DNA of 64,000 nt from an uncultured SAR86 cluster bacterium. Its GTDB lineage: Bacteria > Pseudomonadota > Gammaproteobacteria > Magnimaribacterales > Magnimaribacteraceae. The DNA lies in assembly GCA_902574355.1 (NCBI GenBank), contig CACGNN010000004.1, forward strand, positions 1 to 64,000. The letters are read 5' to 3'. The position numbers and the translations under genes are program-made. Every line of letters begins with the position of its first letter. Within the stretch, counting starts at the first letter, position 1. The notes under the pieces are model-generated. The model was not told the DNA's origin and did no database searches. It saw only the letters and a program-made list of their open reading frames with translations. Below are positions 18,112 to 26,940 of this stretch, one piece after another.

Positions 18112-19279
18112 TTCCTGCAGCTTCCTTTATTAAACGCTGTTTCAGTGGCTTAGTTTTATTAGCAAAATCAAAAGCGAAACTTCTTCCCAGCTTTACTAAG
18201 AGATTTTCAGATCCAAAACCTCTTTTAAAGGCTTCCATCAGAGCTATCATCTTATAACTTTCAGGTTCCCTTCTTCTGCTATAAGATCTAAGCATCTCCT
18301 CATCATATAAAATCTTGCCAGATCTATTAGCTGATATGACTAATTCAGTGATCTCTTGTGCATCTGCAATCCCCAAATTTAAACCCTGACCTGCCAAGGG
18401 ATGGATCGTATGAGCTGAATCTCCTATCAAGACCGCTCTACCTTTATAGAATTTTTTAGCATGTATTTGATGCAATGGGAATGAATTGATCGTTTCATTA
18501 AAAGAAATATCACCAAATTTGTCCTCTGTTTTTAATCTTAATTCTTTACATAATTCATCATTATCTAATTCGAGGAGTTTCTTGCCATAAGCTTCGTCAG
18601 TAGACCAGATTAATGAGGCAACATTTTCTCCAACAATTAATGGCAACAAAGCAATCGGGCCTGTATCAGTAAATATTTGAAAAGCAGTCTTATCTAGCGG
18701 AACTTCTGTAGTTACTGAGGATACAATCGCAAGCTGTTCATAGCTCCATGTTCTTATAGGTATCCTGCTAAAATCTCTAACTTTTGAAAGTGAACCATCC
18801 GCTCCGATAAGAAGTTCAGAAGCAATCCTTAAACCTGAATCAGATGTTAATTCTATTTTATTCTGATCTTGACTAATTTCTTTTAGAGACTCTTCTTCAA
18901 TTAGTGTGACTTCGGAGATTTGTTCTAACTTGCTGTAAATTGACTCAAGCATAATATTATTATGGACTATGACACCAAGGTCATTTCTTGAAATTTCCTC
19001 TGCTTTGAATTGAACAGAAGATGAGCCCTCTGCATCCCAAACATATATTTCATTAAATTCTTGAGCATTTTTCTTGATATCCTCCCATATCCCAACATCT
19101 CTAAGCGATGCTATTGAAGATAGATTTAGAGAAGTAGTTTTTCCTATATAAGGATTAGATAATCTTTGAGATGGTTTTCCTCGGTCAATTAAGCAAGTCT
19201 TAACCCTTGATTTACCCAAATATAATGCCGCTAAGGCACCAGAAATACCTCCTCCTACAACAGATACTTGATAGTCCAC
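18104..19279 (-). CDS. ubiH: UbiH/UbiF-family FAD-dependent ubiquinone hydroxylase
   Basis: This 391-residue flavoprotein monooxygenase hydroxylates the aromatic ring during ubiquinone synthesis. It has the N-terminal FAD motif [19 protein letters not shown] at the end of the second strand, and the C-terminal FAD/NAD motif [18 protein letters not shown]. It follows pepP with zero spacing, matching the enterobacterial pepP-ubiH order. The second hydroxylase that usually follows (UbiI/VisC) is not here, so which ring position it acts on (C6 in E. coli UbiH) is uncertain. Confidence 0.9.
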   Translation of the reverse strand: MDYQVSVVGGGISGALAALYLGKSRVKTCLIDRGKPSQRLSNPYIGKTTSLNLSSIASLRDVGIWEDIKKNAQEFNEIYVWDAEGSSSVQFKAEEISRNDLGVIVHNNIMLESIYSKLEQISEVTLIEEESLKEISQDQNKIELTSDSGLRIASELLIGADGSLSKVRDFSRIPIRTWSYEQLAIVSSVTTEVPLDKTAFQIFTDTGPIALLPLIVGENVASLIWSTDEAYGKKLLELDNDELCKELRLKTEDKFGDISFNETINSFPLHQIHAKKFYKGRAVLIGDSAHTIHPLAGQGLNLGIADAQEITELVISANRSGKILYDEEMLRSYSRRREPESYKMIALMEAFKRGFGSENLLVKLGRSFAFDFANKTKPLKQRLIKEAAGII

Positions 19280-20599
19280 TTAACCTTGAACAGTTTGTTC
19301 AACTTCTTCAATAGTCCTCGGAACATCAGGTGTGAGAAATTCATTGCCAGAATCATTAATTACAATGTTGTCCTCTATCCTTACACCAATACCCTTCCAC
19401 TTATCATCAACATCTTCAAGAGAATCTAAAATGTAAATTCCGGGTTCTATTGTCATAACCATCCCTTTTTCTAGTTCTCTCCAGTCGCCATCTTTTTTAT
19501 AAGCACCTACATCATGAACATCCATACCTAGCCAGTGACCAATTCGATGCATATAGAATTTTGAATAAAGACCTTTTTCAATATTTTCTTCCTTAGAACC
19601 ATTCAATAAACCTAGAGACAAAAGTCCCTCAACAAGAACTTCTACTGATTTTTCATGCATCAGATTCCACTTGTTACCAGGTTGAGCTTGCTCGATAGAC
19701 TGTTTATGTGCCTCTAGTACTATCGTATAAATCTCTTTTTGCTCGGGAGAAAATTTTCCATTTACAGGGAATGTTCTTGTTACATCCGAGGCGTAATACT
19801 GATACTCACATCCGGCATCAACAAGAACCAAATCTCCGTCCTTCAATTCCGCATTATTTTCAACATAATGCAAAATACAAGAATTATTTCCTCCGCCAAC
19901 AATTGAATTATAAGCAGGAGATCTTGCACCATTTTTATTAAATGCATACAGATACTCAGCTTCTAATTGGTACTCAAACATACCTGGAGTTACTGCTTGC
20001 ATAGCTCTGATATGAGCTTCCGTAGTTATATCGGCAGCATGCTTCATGATGTCCAACTCATGGTCTTCTTTGATAAGTCTCATTTCATGCAGGATGGAAT
20101 CTAATGACAAAAGATTTTCTGGAGGTTCAGCTCCCGCTCTCATATTCTTTCTAATATCTTCAATCCAATGATTAATCTTAGAATCTATCCCACAAGGTGA
20201 ACTCATAGAAAAATAGATATTCTTAGACCCCTTAAGAAGTTCAGGCATTAATTGATCTACAGAATTAATACTATAGGCTGCATCAGCCCCATATTCTGAT
20301 ATTGCTCCTTCTTGTCCAGTTCGAAAGCCATCCCATTGCTCTCTTAGTGGATCTCTATCTCTACAAAAGATAATAAATTTCTCATTAGCATGATTAGGTC
20401 TTATCAAGATCAATGATTCAGGTTCTTCGTAACCAGATAAGTAATAAAAATTGCTATCTTGTCTGTAAGCATAGTCGGTATCTGAGATTCTCGATTTTAC
20501 AGAGGCAGATGCAATGATAATTGCAGAATCATCCAAAACTTTATCAGCTAGGTTCGATCTTCTTTCAGAAAAGTTATTTTTCATGGCATTAACAAGCAA
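19280..20599 (-). CDS. pepP: Xaa-Pro aminopeptidase P
   Basis: PepP removes N-terminal residues that precede proline. The 439-residue protein has the N-terminal creatinase-like domain (YAYRQDSNFYYLSGYEEPES) and the pita-bread metalloprotease domain with the dinuclear metal ligands in VDAGCEYQYYASDVTRTF, HRIGHWLGMDVHD, TIEPGIYI and GVRIEDNIV. A second ATG five codons in (20584) may be the true start. It is divergent from the zapA unit and abuts ubiH. Confidence 0.95.
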   Translation of the reverse strand: MLVNAMKNNFSERRSNLADKVLDDSAIIIASASVKSRISDTDYAYRQDSNFYYLSGYEEPESLILIRPNHANEKFIIFCRDRDPLREQWDGFRTGQEGAISEYGADAAYSINSVDQLMPELLKGSKNIYFSMSSPCGIDSKINHWIEDIRKNMRAGAEPPENLLSLDSILHEMRLIKEDHELDIMKHAADITTEAHIRAMQAVTPGMFEYQLEAEYLYAFNKNGARSPAYNSIVGGGNNSCILHYVENNAELKDGDLVLVDAGCEYQYYASDVTRTFPVNGKFSPEQKEIYTIVLEAHKQSIEQAQPGNKWNLMHEKSVEVLVEGLLSLGLLNGSKEENIEKGLYSKFYMHRIGHWLGMDVHDVGAYKKDGDWRELEKGMVMTIEPGIYILDSLEDVDDKWKGIGVRIEDNIVINDSGNEFLTPDVPRTIEEVEQTVQG

Positions 20600-20664
20600 T
20601 AAACAATTTTATAGAGAAACATGGTAGCAAGAAATTAAGTTCAAAGTTAAACTTAAACTAGAAA

Positions 20665-20859
20665 ATGTCTGAAAATAAATTTGATAATTTAGAAAAAGAA
20701 GTTAACGAGCTTATTAAGCTTAGTCAACAACTTAAAGAAGTAAATGATCATCTATCTAAAAAGAATCTGGAGTTATCAAAAGAGAATAACAAACTTTCAA
20801 AAAATCTAGATTTAGCAAAGAAAGGTATAAAGAAAATAATTCAGTCCTACAAAAGATAA
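20665..20859 (+). CDS. small coiled-coil protein upstream of zapA (TIGR02449-like)
   Basis: This 64-residue protein is a continuous heptad-type coiled coil rich in Lys, Glu, Asn and Leu (ELIKLSQQLKEVNDHLSKKN). A similarly sized coiled-coil protein of the TIGR02449 family commonly precedes zapA in Pseudomonas-type genomes and is presumed to be linked to cell division. Its last base is shared with the zapA start, so they are coupled. No function is demonstrated that I know of. Confidence 0.75.
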   Translation: MSENKFDNLEKEVNELIKLSQQLKEVNDHLSKKNLELSKENNKLSKNLDLAKKGIKKIIQSYKR

Positions 20860-21161
20860 TGAGTAAAGAAACTACAACTGTAAAAATTCTAGGAGCAAGT
20901 TATAAAATAGCCTGTCCTCCAGAAGAATCAGAAGAAGTAAAAAAAGCTGCAATATTTTTAGATAATAAACTGAGTGAGGTAAAAGAAGCATCTGGTCTTG
21001 ATGAGAAGAGAGCGGCAATTATCACTGCACTAAATATAAGTAATGAATACCTCAAAAACTTGTCTGATGTGAGTAGAGATGAATCCGTTAATCAAGGCCT
21101 TGAGAATTTAACCCTAGAGATTAAAAAACAGTTAAAAAGTTTATCTTTTAAAGCTCAATAA
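20859..21161 (+). CDS. zapA: cell division protein ZapA
   Basis: ZapA is a small cytoplasmic protein that bundles FtsZ filaments at the division ring. The 100-residue protein has the family N-terminus (VKILGASYKIACPPEESE) and a C-terminal coiled coil. It is followed directly by 6S RNA and fcl, the conserved zapA-ssrS-fcl arrangement, which supports the call. Confidence 0.93.
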   Translation: MSKETTTVKILGASYKIACPPEESEEVKKAAIFLDNKLSEVKEASGLDEKRAAIITALNISNEYLKNLSDVSRDESVNQGLENLTLEIKKQLKSLSFKAQ

Positions 21162-21167
21162 GTAAGT

Positions 21168-21173
21168 TATAAT
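21168..21173 (+). promoter_or_regulatory. -10 box of the 6S RNA promoter
   Basis: A perfect TATAAT lies about 8 nt before the predicted 6S RNA 5' end, just after the zapA stop. A convincing -35 is not visible. Confidence 0.6.
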
Positions 21174-21177
21174 TTTT

Positions 21178-21356
21178 TAGTTTCCTGGATTATTCGATAG
21201 TTATTACTACTCTCGAGCCGATAAAAAAATAATAGGAGATTCTGAAAGGTTTTGTTGTGCATACCCATAGATTGGGAAGCCTAATAAATTGACGGAGTCA
21301 CCGCCTTGAACTTCACGGTTCAGGGCAGTAATCAACAACGGTAATCTGGGAAATAC
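21178..21356 (+). ncRNA. ssrS: 6S RNA
   Basis: 6S RNA mimics an open promoter and sequesters sigma-70 RNA polymerase. The ends pair: TTTCCTGGATTA near 21181 with TAATCTGGGAAA near 21342-21353. Inside are the conserved CTCGAGCCGATA (like CCTGAGCCGATA of E. coli) and the 3'-side hairpin CCTTGAACTTCACGGTTCAGG. The length of about 179 nt and the position between zapA and fcl match other gammaproteobacteria. Exact ends are estimates. Confidence 0.9.
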
Positions 21357-21361
21357 TGTCC

Positions 21362-21931
21362 ATGACCAAAAAATCCTATTTGAGAAAAGAATATATCGAT
21401 CTGAGAAATGGTATTACTTTAGATGAAGTCGATAATGCTGAAATAAATTTATTATCTATAGTAAGAAATAATTCAGAATTATACGCAAATAAAAAAGTGT
21501 CTTGCTATTGGTCAATTGGCAAAGAACTGCCAACTCATGAACTAGTGTTATGGCTTTCCGGCATTGGATCAGAAGTTTATTTGCCCAAGATGATTGATAA
21601 TTCCAAAAAACTTAAATTCGTTAAGACAGATGATCAGCTTAGTTTAAGAGAGAACAATTTAGGGATTTCTGAACCTTTAGGGAATACAGAAATTGACCCT
21701 GATGAGCTAGACATAATATTTCTCCCTTGCGTTTGTTTTGACGAAAAGGGATATAGGATTGGCATGGGAAAAGGCTATTACGATTATTCGTTAGCTGGCA
21801 TAGAATCTTCCAGTATTAAACTAATAATATTGGCGCATGAATTTCAGAAAATTGAAAATTGCCTTCCTGAAGATCATGATATAAAAGCGCATATGTGCAT
21901 CACGGAAAAGACTATATACGAATTTAAATGA
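21362..21931 (+). CDS. fau: 5-formyltetrahydrofolate cyclo-ligase
   Basis: This 189-residue enzyme converts 5-formyl-THF to 5,10-methenyl-THF with ATP. It has the N-terminal basic KKSYLRKEYIDLR and the C-terminal family signature region LPCVCFDEKGYRIGMGKGYYDYSL. It starts just after the 6S RNA, and E. coli ygfA is likewise co-transcribed with ssrS. It ends convergent with ilvA, 3 nt apart. Confidence 0.95.
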   Translation: MTKKSYLRKEYIDLRNGITLDEVDNAEINLLSIVRNNSELYANKKVSCYWSIGKELPTHELVLWLSGIGSEVYLPKMIDNSKKLKFVKTDDQLSLRENNLGISEPLGNTEIDPDELDIIFLPCVCFDEKGYRIGMGKGYYDYSLAGIESSSIKLIILAHEFQKIENCLPEDHDIKAHMCITEKTIYEFK

Positions 21932-21934
21932 AAT

Positions 21935-23467
21935 CTACTTTAAAAATGATTTATAGGCTGAATTTTGTGTTTCATCCCAAAATCTAAATCCAGTATTACT
22001 TAAATATTTTAATAATTTGGGATAATTCTTTTCCTTAGACTCAAAGCCAACTAGAACTCTTCCGTATGCTGCACCCTGATTCCTATAATGGAATAATGTT
22101 ATATTGAATTGGTCGCTCAACTTATCCAAAAAATCTATTAATGCTCCAGGACGTTCAGGGAATTGAACTCTAAAGATATATTCACCCTTACTGAAAATTT
22201 CTTTTGGTGCCCTTCCACCAACCATATGTTTTATATGAAGTTTTGCAACTTCGTTCTCTGAAAGATCCTTAGGTGAAAACCCTTTAGACTTTAAATGTTT
22301 TACTAACTTTAACTTACCTTCCTTGTCATTAAATCTGCATGCTACAAATATATTAGCTTCTTCACTTTCTTCTGCTCTGTAATTAAATTCAGAAATACTT
22401 CTTTTGCCCAGGTAATTACAAAATTTTCTAAAGCTCCCCTTCTCCTCTGGTATCTTTACACTTAGAAGAGCTTCTTTACTCTCTCCAAATTGGACTCTTT
22501 CTACAATATGACCCAAACGATCAAAATTTAAATTTGAACCTGAATTTATTGCAACTAAGGTCTTATTCTTTAATCCTCGCGAAAGGCTATATTTTTTTAA
22601 TCCTGCCAAAGCCAAAGCGCCTGCAGGCTCTGAGATTGTTCGTGTCTCTTGAAAAGTATCTTGAACAGAGGCGCACATCTCATCTACTGTGATGGTCACA
22701 ACATCATCTATCCAGTCTCTTATTAAAGAAAATGTTTCCCTACCTATTTGTTTCACTGCTACGCCATCTGCAAATAAACCAACTTCAGGTAAAGACAATC
22801 TCTTATTATTATCTAGGGCTAACTTTAAACAGGCAGCATCTTCTGGCTCAACACCTATAATCTTGGTTTTAGGACTGACAGATTTAACATAGGTGCCAAG
22901 ACCGGCAAGCAGTCCTCCACCGCCAACTGGGACGAAAATAGCATCAATCTCACTACCCACCTGTTCGATCAACTCTTTACCTACAGTACCTTGGCCAGCA
23001 ATTACATCCTTATCATCGTATGGATGTATGAATATATATCCTTGTTCTTTAGCTAGAAATTTTGCATGTTGGAAAGCTTCATCGAAATTATCTCCATACA
23101 AAATAACCTTACCTCCGTAGTTTTTTACTGAATTTACTTTAATAGATGGCGTAGTGATAGGCATGACAATATATGCCTTTAATCCTAAGCTTTTAGCGCC
23201 GAACGCAACCCCTTGAGCATGATTGCCTGCTGAAGCTGCAATAAAGGGACCTTTTATGCCCTTTTGCTTTAATTTTGATAATTTATTGTAAGCTCCTCTG
23301 ATTTTAAATGAGAAAATAGGCTGAAGATCTTCTCTTTTAAGCAAAACATCATTTTTGAGTGACTTCGAGAGCTGATTTGCTTTTGTTACAGGAGTAATTT
23401 GAGCCACATCATAAACATTTGAGGACTCAATCAACCCTACATACCTTTTTATTTTAGAAGAATTCAT
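21935..23467 (-). CDS. ilvA: biosynthetic threonine ammonia-lyase
   Basis: IlvA deaminates threonine to 2-oxobutanoate, the first step of isoleucine synthesis. The 510-residue length and C-terminal half indicate the allosteric biosynthetic form with two ACT-like domains (one around RKFCNYLGKRSISEFNYR, the other around EYIFRVQFPERPGALIDFLD). The PLP lysine is in FSFKIRGAYNKL, with SAGNHAQGVA and the glycine loop VGGGGLLAG. It is divergent from rpiA. No leader peptide or attenuator is obvious upstream. Confidence 0.97.
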   Translation of the reverse strand: MNSSKIKRYVGLIESSNVYDVAQITPVTKANQLSKSLKNDVLLKREDLQPIFSFKIRGAYNKLSKLKQKGIKGPFIAASAGNHAQGVAFGAKSLGLKAYIVMPITTPSIKVNSVKNYGGKVILYGDNFDEAFQHAKFLAKEQGYIFIHPYDDKDVIAGQGTVGKELIEQVGSEIDAIFVPVGGGGLLAGLGTYVKSVSPKTKIIGVEPEDAACLKLALDNNKRLSLPEVGLFADGVAVKQIGRETFSLIRDWIDDVVTITVDEMCASVQDTFQETRTISEPAGALALAGLKKYSLSRGLKNKTLVAINSGSNLNFDRLGHIVERVQFGESKEALLSVKIPEEKGSFRKFCNYLGKRSISEFNYRAEESEEANIFVACRFNDKEGKLKLVKHLKSKGFSPKDLSENEVAKLHIKHMVGGRAPKEIFSKGEYIFRVQFPERPGALIDFLDKLSDQFNITLFHYRNQGAAYGRVLVGFESKEKNYPKLLKYLSNTGFRFWDETQNSAYKSFLK

Positions 23468-23545
23468 TAATTTCGCTTTGATAGGCTTTATAAAAGGAGG
23501 CTATTATACTGAGTCAGTGATAATATTCATTACATCTAGAATAAT

Positions 23546-24211
23546 ATGAATCAAGACTTAAAAAAGGAAAAATCAGCAAAAGAAGCTTTTAGTTTTATTG
23601 AGAAAGATATAAAAAAAGACTCAGTTATTGGGATTGGAACGGGAACTACAACTAATTTCTTCATCGAAGAACTTAATAAAGCCAGATTGCACATAAAAGG
23701 TATTGTATGCAGCTCAGATGCTTCGGAAAAATTAATAGATCGGTCATACGAAGTTTTGTCATTAAATGAGGTTCACTCTATCGATTTTTATATTGATGGA
23801 GCAGATGAATACAACGATAGAAAGGAATTGATAAAAGGGGGTGGTGGAGCTCTTACTAGAGAAAAAATACTTGCCTATTCATCAGACATCTTTGTATGTA
23901 TCGTAGATGAATCAAAATATACAGATTTATTAGGTAAATTTCCTCTGCCAATTGAAGTAATAGAGATTGCTAGAAGTGCAATTTCAAGGGAGCTTATGAA
24001 AATGGGCGGGAAGCCTATTTTTAGAAATGGTTTTATTTCAGATAATGGAAATCAAATAATAGATATCCACAACTTGCCTATAGACATACCCTATGATCTG
24101 GAGGCCAAATTAAATAACATTCCTGGAGTTGTGGAGAACGGTATATTTGCAAACAGAAAAGCAGATGTCATTATTTGCTCGACAGATTCCTCTATCGAAA
24201 TAATTGAATAA
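23546..24211 (+). CDS. rpiA: ribose-5-phosphate isomerase A
   Basis: RpiA interconverts ribose-5-phosphate and ribulose-5-phosphate. The 221-residue protein shows GIGTGTTTNFFIEEL, the active-site DGADEY with catalytic Asp, and KGGGGALTREK with catalytic Lys. Length is normal. It stands alone on the plus strand between ilvA and a convergent gpx gene. Confidence 0.97.
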   Translation: MNQDLKKEKSAKEAFSFIEKDIKKDSVIGIGTGTTTNFFIEELNKARLHIKGIVCSSDASEKLIDRSYEVLSLNEVHSIDFYIDGADEYNDRKELIKGGGGALTREKILAYSSDIFVCIVDESKYTDLLGKFPLPIEVIEIARSAISRELMKMGGKPIFRNGFISDNGNQIIDIHNLPIDIPYDLEAKLNNIPGVVENGIFANRKADVIICSTDSSIEIIE

Positions 24212-24227
24212 ATTAGGGTTTTAAAAG

Positions 24228-24245
24228 ATAGTAAGTACTTACTAT
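24228..24245. repeat. perfect 18-nt palindrome between convergent genes
   Basis: ATAGTAAGTACTTACTAT is a perfect inverted repeat with no spacer, 17 nt after the rpiA stop and just before the end of the gpx gene. It lacks a strong T-run on either side, so it could be a weak bidirectional terminator hairpin or a protein-binding site. Confidence 0.5.
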
Positions 24246-24247
24246 AT

Positions 24248-24772
24248 TTATAGGAGTTTAGAGATCTGGGACGTGAGTTCCTGGCTATCTGGCTCTACTT
24301 TCGTGTCAAAGCTTAACACTTCACCCTCTTTCGAAATAAGATACTTGTGAAAATTCCAACCAGGAGTTTGGCCTGTAATTTCAGCTAAAGTTTTAAAAAA
24401 AGAATTTGCTTTTTTTCCTTTAACGGGTGTCGTTGCAAACATTGGAAAAGTAACGCCATATTCAGTACTACAAAATTCTTTTACCTTGGACTCATCGCTG
24501 TATTCTTGATACATAAAATCTCTTGATGGAAATCCTAATATTACAAATTCTTCCTTTCCATATTTCGTATACAGATTTTGAAGAGCTTCGTACTGATAAG
24601 TAAAACCACATCTACTAGCAACATTCACAGCAAGAACTACTTTATTTTCATATTGGCATAGATTCAAAGTTTCGGTGGAATCTAAAACCCTCACCTCATG
24701 ATCCAGAACTTTGGAGCATGAAAATGCATAAGAACCAAAAAGGACTAAAGAGAACAATAAAAATTTCTTCAT
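24248..24772 (-). CDS. exported glutathione/thioredoxin peroxidase (GPx family)
   Basis: The 174-residue protein starts at the ATG at 24772, chosen because MKKFLLFSLVLFGSYAFSC forms a clean signal peptide (possible lipobox FSCS) and the codon is 10 nt after the previous stop. Peroxidatic Cys is in NVASRCGFTYQYE; Gln (YQE) and Trp (PGWNFHKYL) of the tetrad are present. The usual CNQF around the resolving Cys reads SRDF, so the mechanism may differ. It is the last gene of the lnt operon and I infer peroxide reduction in the periplasm. Confidence 0.85.
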   Translation of the reverse strand: MKKFLLFSLVLFGSYAFSCSKVLDHEVRVLDSTETLNLCQYENKVVLAVNVASRCGFTYQYEALQNLYTKYGKEEFVILGFPSRDFMYQEYSDESKVKEFCSTEYGVTFPMFATTPVKGKKANSFFKTLAEITGQTPGWNFHKYLISKEGEVLSFDTKVEPDSQELTSQISKLL

Positions 24773-24782
24773 AATTAAATAT

Positions 24783-25408
24783 TTAATAAATCCAGACTTG
24801 TGCCTTTTCATCAACTAGATCAAAAAGCTCTATAACATCTTCATTATACATCCTTATGCAACCATCAGAAGCAGGTTTTCCAATTAATCCTTCTTCTGCT
24901 GTTCCATGTATGTAGATATATCTATTTCTAGAATCTATACCTTTTCCTTTATTTTTTCCTAACTCTAGGCCATCTAACCACAAAATCCTAGAAGTAACAT
25001 GGTCAAAATCAGTATCTATAGGCTCTGCAATAATATCTGCAATTGCTCCATTCCAGACCCTTCCTTTTAAAATAGCATTATTCGGCAAATCATTTCCTAT
25101 CTTCTTATATATTTCATGCCTACCAAGGGGAGTTTTTAAACTGTTTTCTTTACTACCTGTACCATAATAAGAGGAAGATATACTATATTGCTCCAAAACT
25201 GTACCTTTTTTATAAGTAGAAGAGATTGTGTGTTTATATCAACAAATAGTAAAGTCTCTAAATTTGAGAAATTAGAATCAATGGAACTTATTTTATATAT
25301 AACATTGTTTTTATTCATATTTTCATCTTCCACTAATGTTGAACATGATACTATTATGAATATTAAAAAGATGCATTTTAAAGGATTTATTACGATATTA
25401 TGTGACAT
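24783..25408 (-). CDS. L,D-transpeptidase (YkuD) lipoprotein, split between two frames
   Basis: Two frames together make one YkuD protein. The first (25408 to 25136, 90 residues alone) encodes a lipoprotein signal with lipobox IVSC and then FVDINTQSLLLIKK. The second (continuing to 24783) encodes EQYSISSSYYGTGSKENS and the catalytic HGTAEEG...SDGCIRMYNEDV. The junction is A AAA AAG (25211-25205, minus strand) in the zero frame; a -1 slip there gives LLLIKKGTVLEQYSIS, exactly the family sequence. Either programmed -1 frameshifting, transcript slippage, or a one-base A deletion/error explains it. L,D-transpeptidases crosslink peptidoglycan or attach lipoprotein. Confidence 0.8.
25205..25211 (-). 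promoter_or_regulatory. A_AAA_AAG slippery heptamer
   Basis: On the minus strand the bases read AAAAAAG, phased X XXY YYZ relative to the upstream lipoprotein frame (ATA AAA AAG). This is the same heptamer used in E. coli dnaX. No upstream Shine-Dalgarno-like stimulator or clear downstream hairpin is visible, so function is unproven. Confidence 0.4.
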
Positions 25409-25417
25409 ATGTTCTTT

Positions 25418-26905
25418 TTATTTAATATTATTATAAAAAAGTTTTCTAGATGAGATAAAACCCGCATATAAAATTAAAAATATTAACAAAGGTAAATTAC
25501 CATACTTGGAATAAAAAGTATTTCCGGAGTAAAGGATTATGTTTCTTGTCAAAGTTTTATCTTCGAAATAAGTTTGTCTTTCAATAATTTCTCCATTTTT
25601 TGATACAAAAGCAGTAATTCCGCTGTTTGTAGCCCTAATTAATGGTTTTTTATGTTCTAAAGCTCTATTTTGAGCTATTTCTAGGTGCTGAATAGGGCCA
25701 ATTGACCTACCAAACCAGGTATCATTGCTCACTGTCAGCAAAATATTACTATCTTTTGCAGTTTTCCTTATGAGTTCGTCAAAAGCTATTTCGTAACATA
25801 TGCTAGGTGAGATCCTTAATTTTCCAGTTTTTATTGATTTAACAGCTTCTCCAGGTAATGTATTTGTTAAATTTAAGCCAATAATATCTAAAAAACTTCC
25901 CAAATACTTTTCAAGAGGCACAAATTCGCCAAATGGTACTAGTTTTATCTTGTCGTAGACATCTTCCATAGCTCCAAGTGTTTGTAACCTATTTCTAATT
26001 TTATAATCACCCTCTCTTTCAATGATCCCAGTTATTAGTGTTATATTCTTTTCAAAACTTTTGCTTCTGACAAGATTCATAAAATTTTTGTTATCATTTT
26101 CAGATAAGATCAATGCTGTCTCTGGAAAGACTATAAGATCACCTTCACTTGCATCTTCTATAGCTTTTTCCATCATTCCTTGGGATTTAATGATTCCGAA
26201 CTGACTCCACTTATCCTCTAAGGTTAAATTTGGTTGATAAAGAGTTACATCAATCTCATTTTCAGCTGAAGTCCACTCAACTGATTTAAGAAAATAAGAG
26301 GGCATGACAATCAATAAAACAAATAGTGAAAGAAGTAGGGGAGATCTATTTTCTGTTATATTTTCGTAAAGTTTATAAACCAAAACGGAGAGGAGAATAA
26401 GAAAGAAACTATTACCTTGGGCGCCAATAATTGGTGTGTAACCATCTATAAAAGTATCCGCCAACATTGTGCCAGATATCAACCATGGAAAGCCGGTGAA
26501 GAGGTAAGATCTCAGGAACTCCATAAGAGCCCATGCAACTGGTAGAGTAAGAAAAATTATTTTTCTTGGACTTAAAGATTTGAATACATTATTAAGAAGA
26601 AACAAAAAACCTGAGTATAAAGATAAGATAGAAATAAAAAGAAGAACAATTAATGATGAACCTATAATTCCTATATTTCCATGATAGTGAATACTTACAT
26701 ACAACCAGGAAATTCCAGATAGCCACATACCAAATCCAAATGCATATCCGATGAGGAATGCTTCTTTATTTGAAGATTTATTTAATGATCCAACCAGTAC
26801 TGCAACTGAAAGAACAGATAGTAACCAGAGGTCAAATGGTGCAAAACCAAATGAAAAAATTACTCCACAAATAAGGGCAAGAAATCTCTTCTTGAGCATC
26901 ATCAA
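25418..26905 (-). CDS. lnt: apolipoprotein N-acyltransferase
   Basis: Lnt adds the third acyl chain to lipoproteins in the inner membrane. The 495-residue protein has an N-terminal block of six or so hydrophobic helices, then a nitrilase-like domain with the Glu-Lys-Cys triad in VFPETALI, IKLVPFGEFVPLE and SPSICYEIAFD, and a last TM helix. Three Met codons occur at the start (MMMLKKR); the exact one is uncertain. It follows corC and precedes the L,D-transpeptidase lipoprotein, the usual miaB-to-lnt operon order. Confidence 0.96.
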   Translation of the reverse strand: MMMLKKRFLALICGVIFSFGFAPFDLWLLSVLSVAVLVGSLNKSSNKEAFLIGYAFGFGMWLSGISWLYVSIHYHGNIGIIGSSLIVLLFISILSLYSGFLFLLNNVFKSLSPRKIIFLTLPVAWALMEFLRSYLFTGFPWLISGTMLADTFIDGYTPIIGAQGNSFFLILLSVLVYKLYENITENRSPLLLSLFVLLIVMPSYFLKSVEWTSAENEIDVTLYQPNLTLEDKWSQFGIIKSQGMMEKAIEDASEGDLIVFPETALILSENDNKNFMNLVRSKSFEKNITLITGIIEREGDYKIRNRLQTLGAMEDVYDKIKLVPFGEFVPLEKYLGSFLDIIGLNLTNTLPGEAVKSIKTGKLRISPSICYEIAFDELIRKTAKDSNILLTVSNDTWFGRSIGPIQHLEIAQNRALEHKKPLIRATNSGITAFVSKNGEIIERQTYFEDKTLTRNIILYSGNTFYSKYGNLPLLIFLILYAGFISSRKLFYNNIK

Positions 26906-26940
26906 TATTTTAATACAGAGAAATTTTTACGAAAGAAGAT

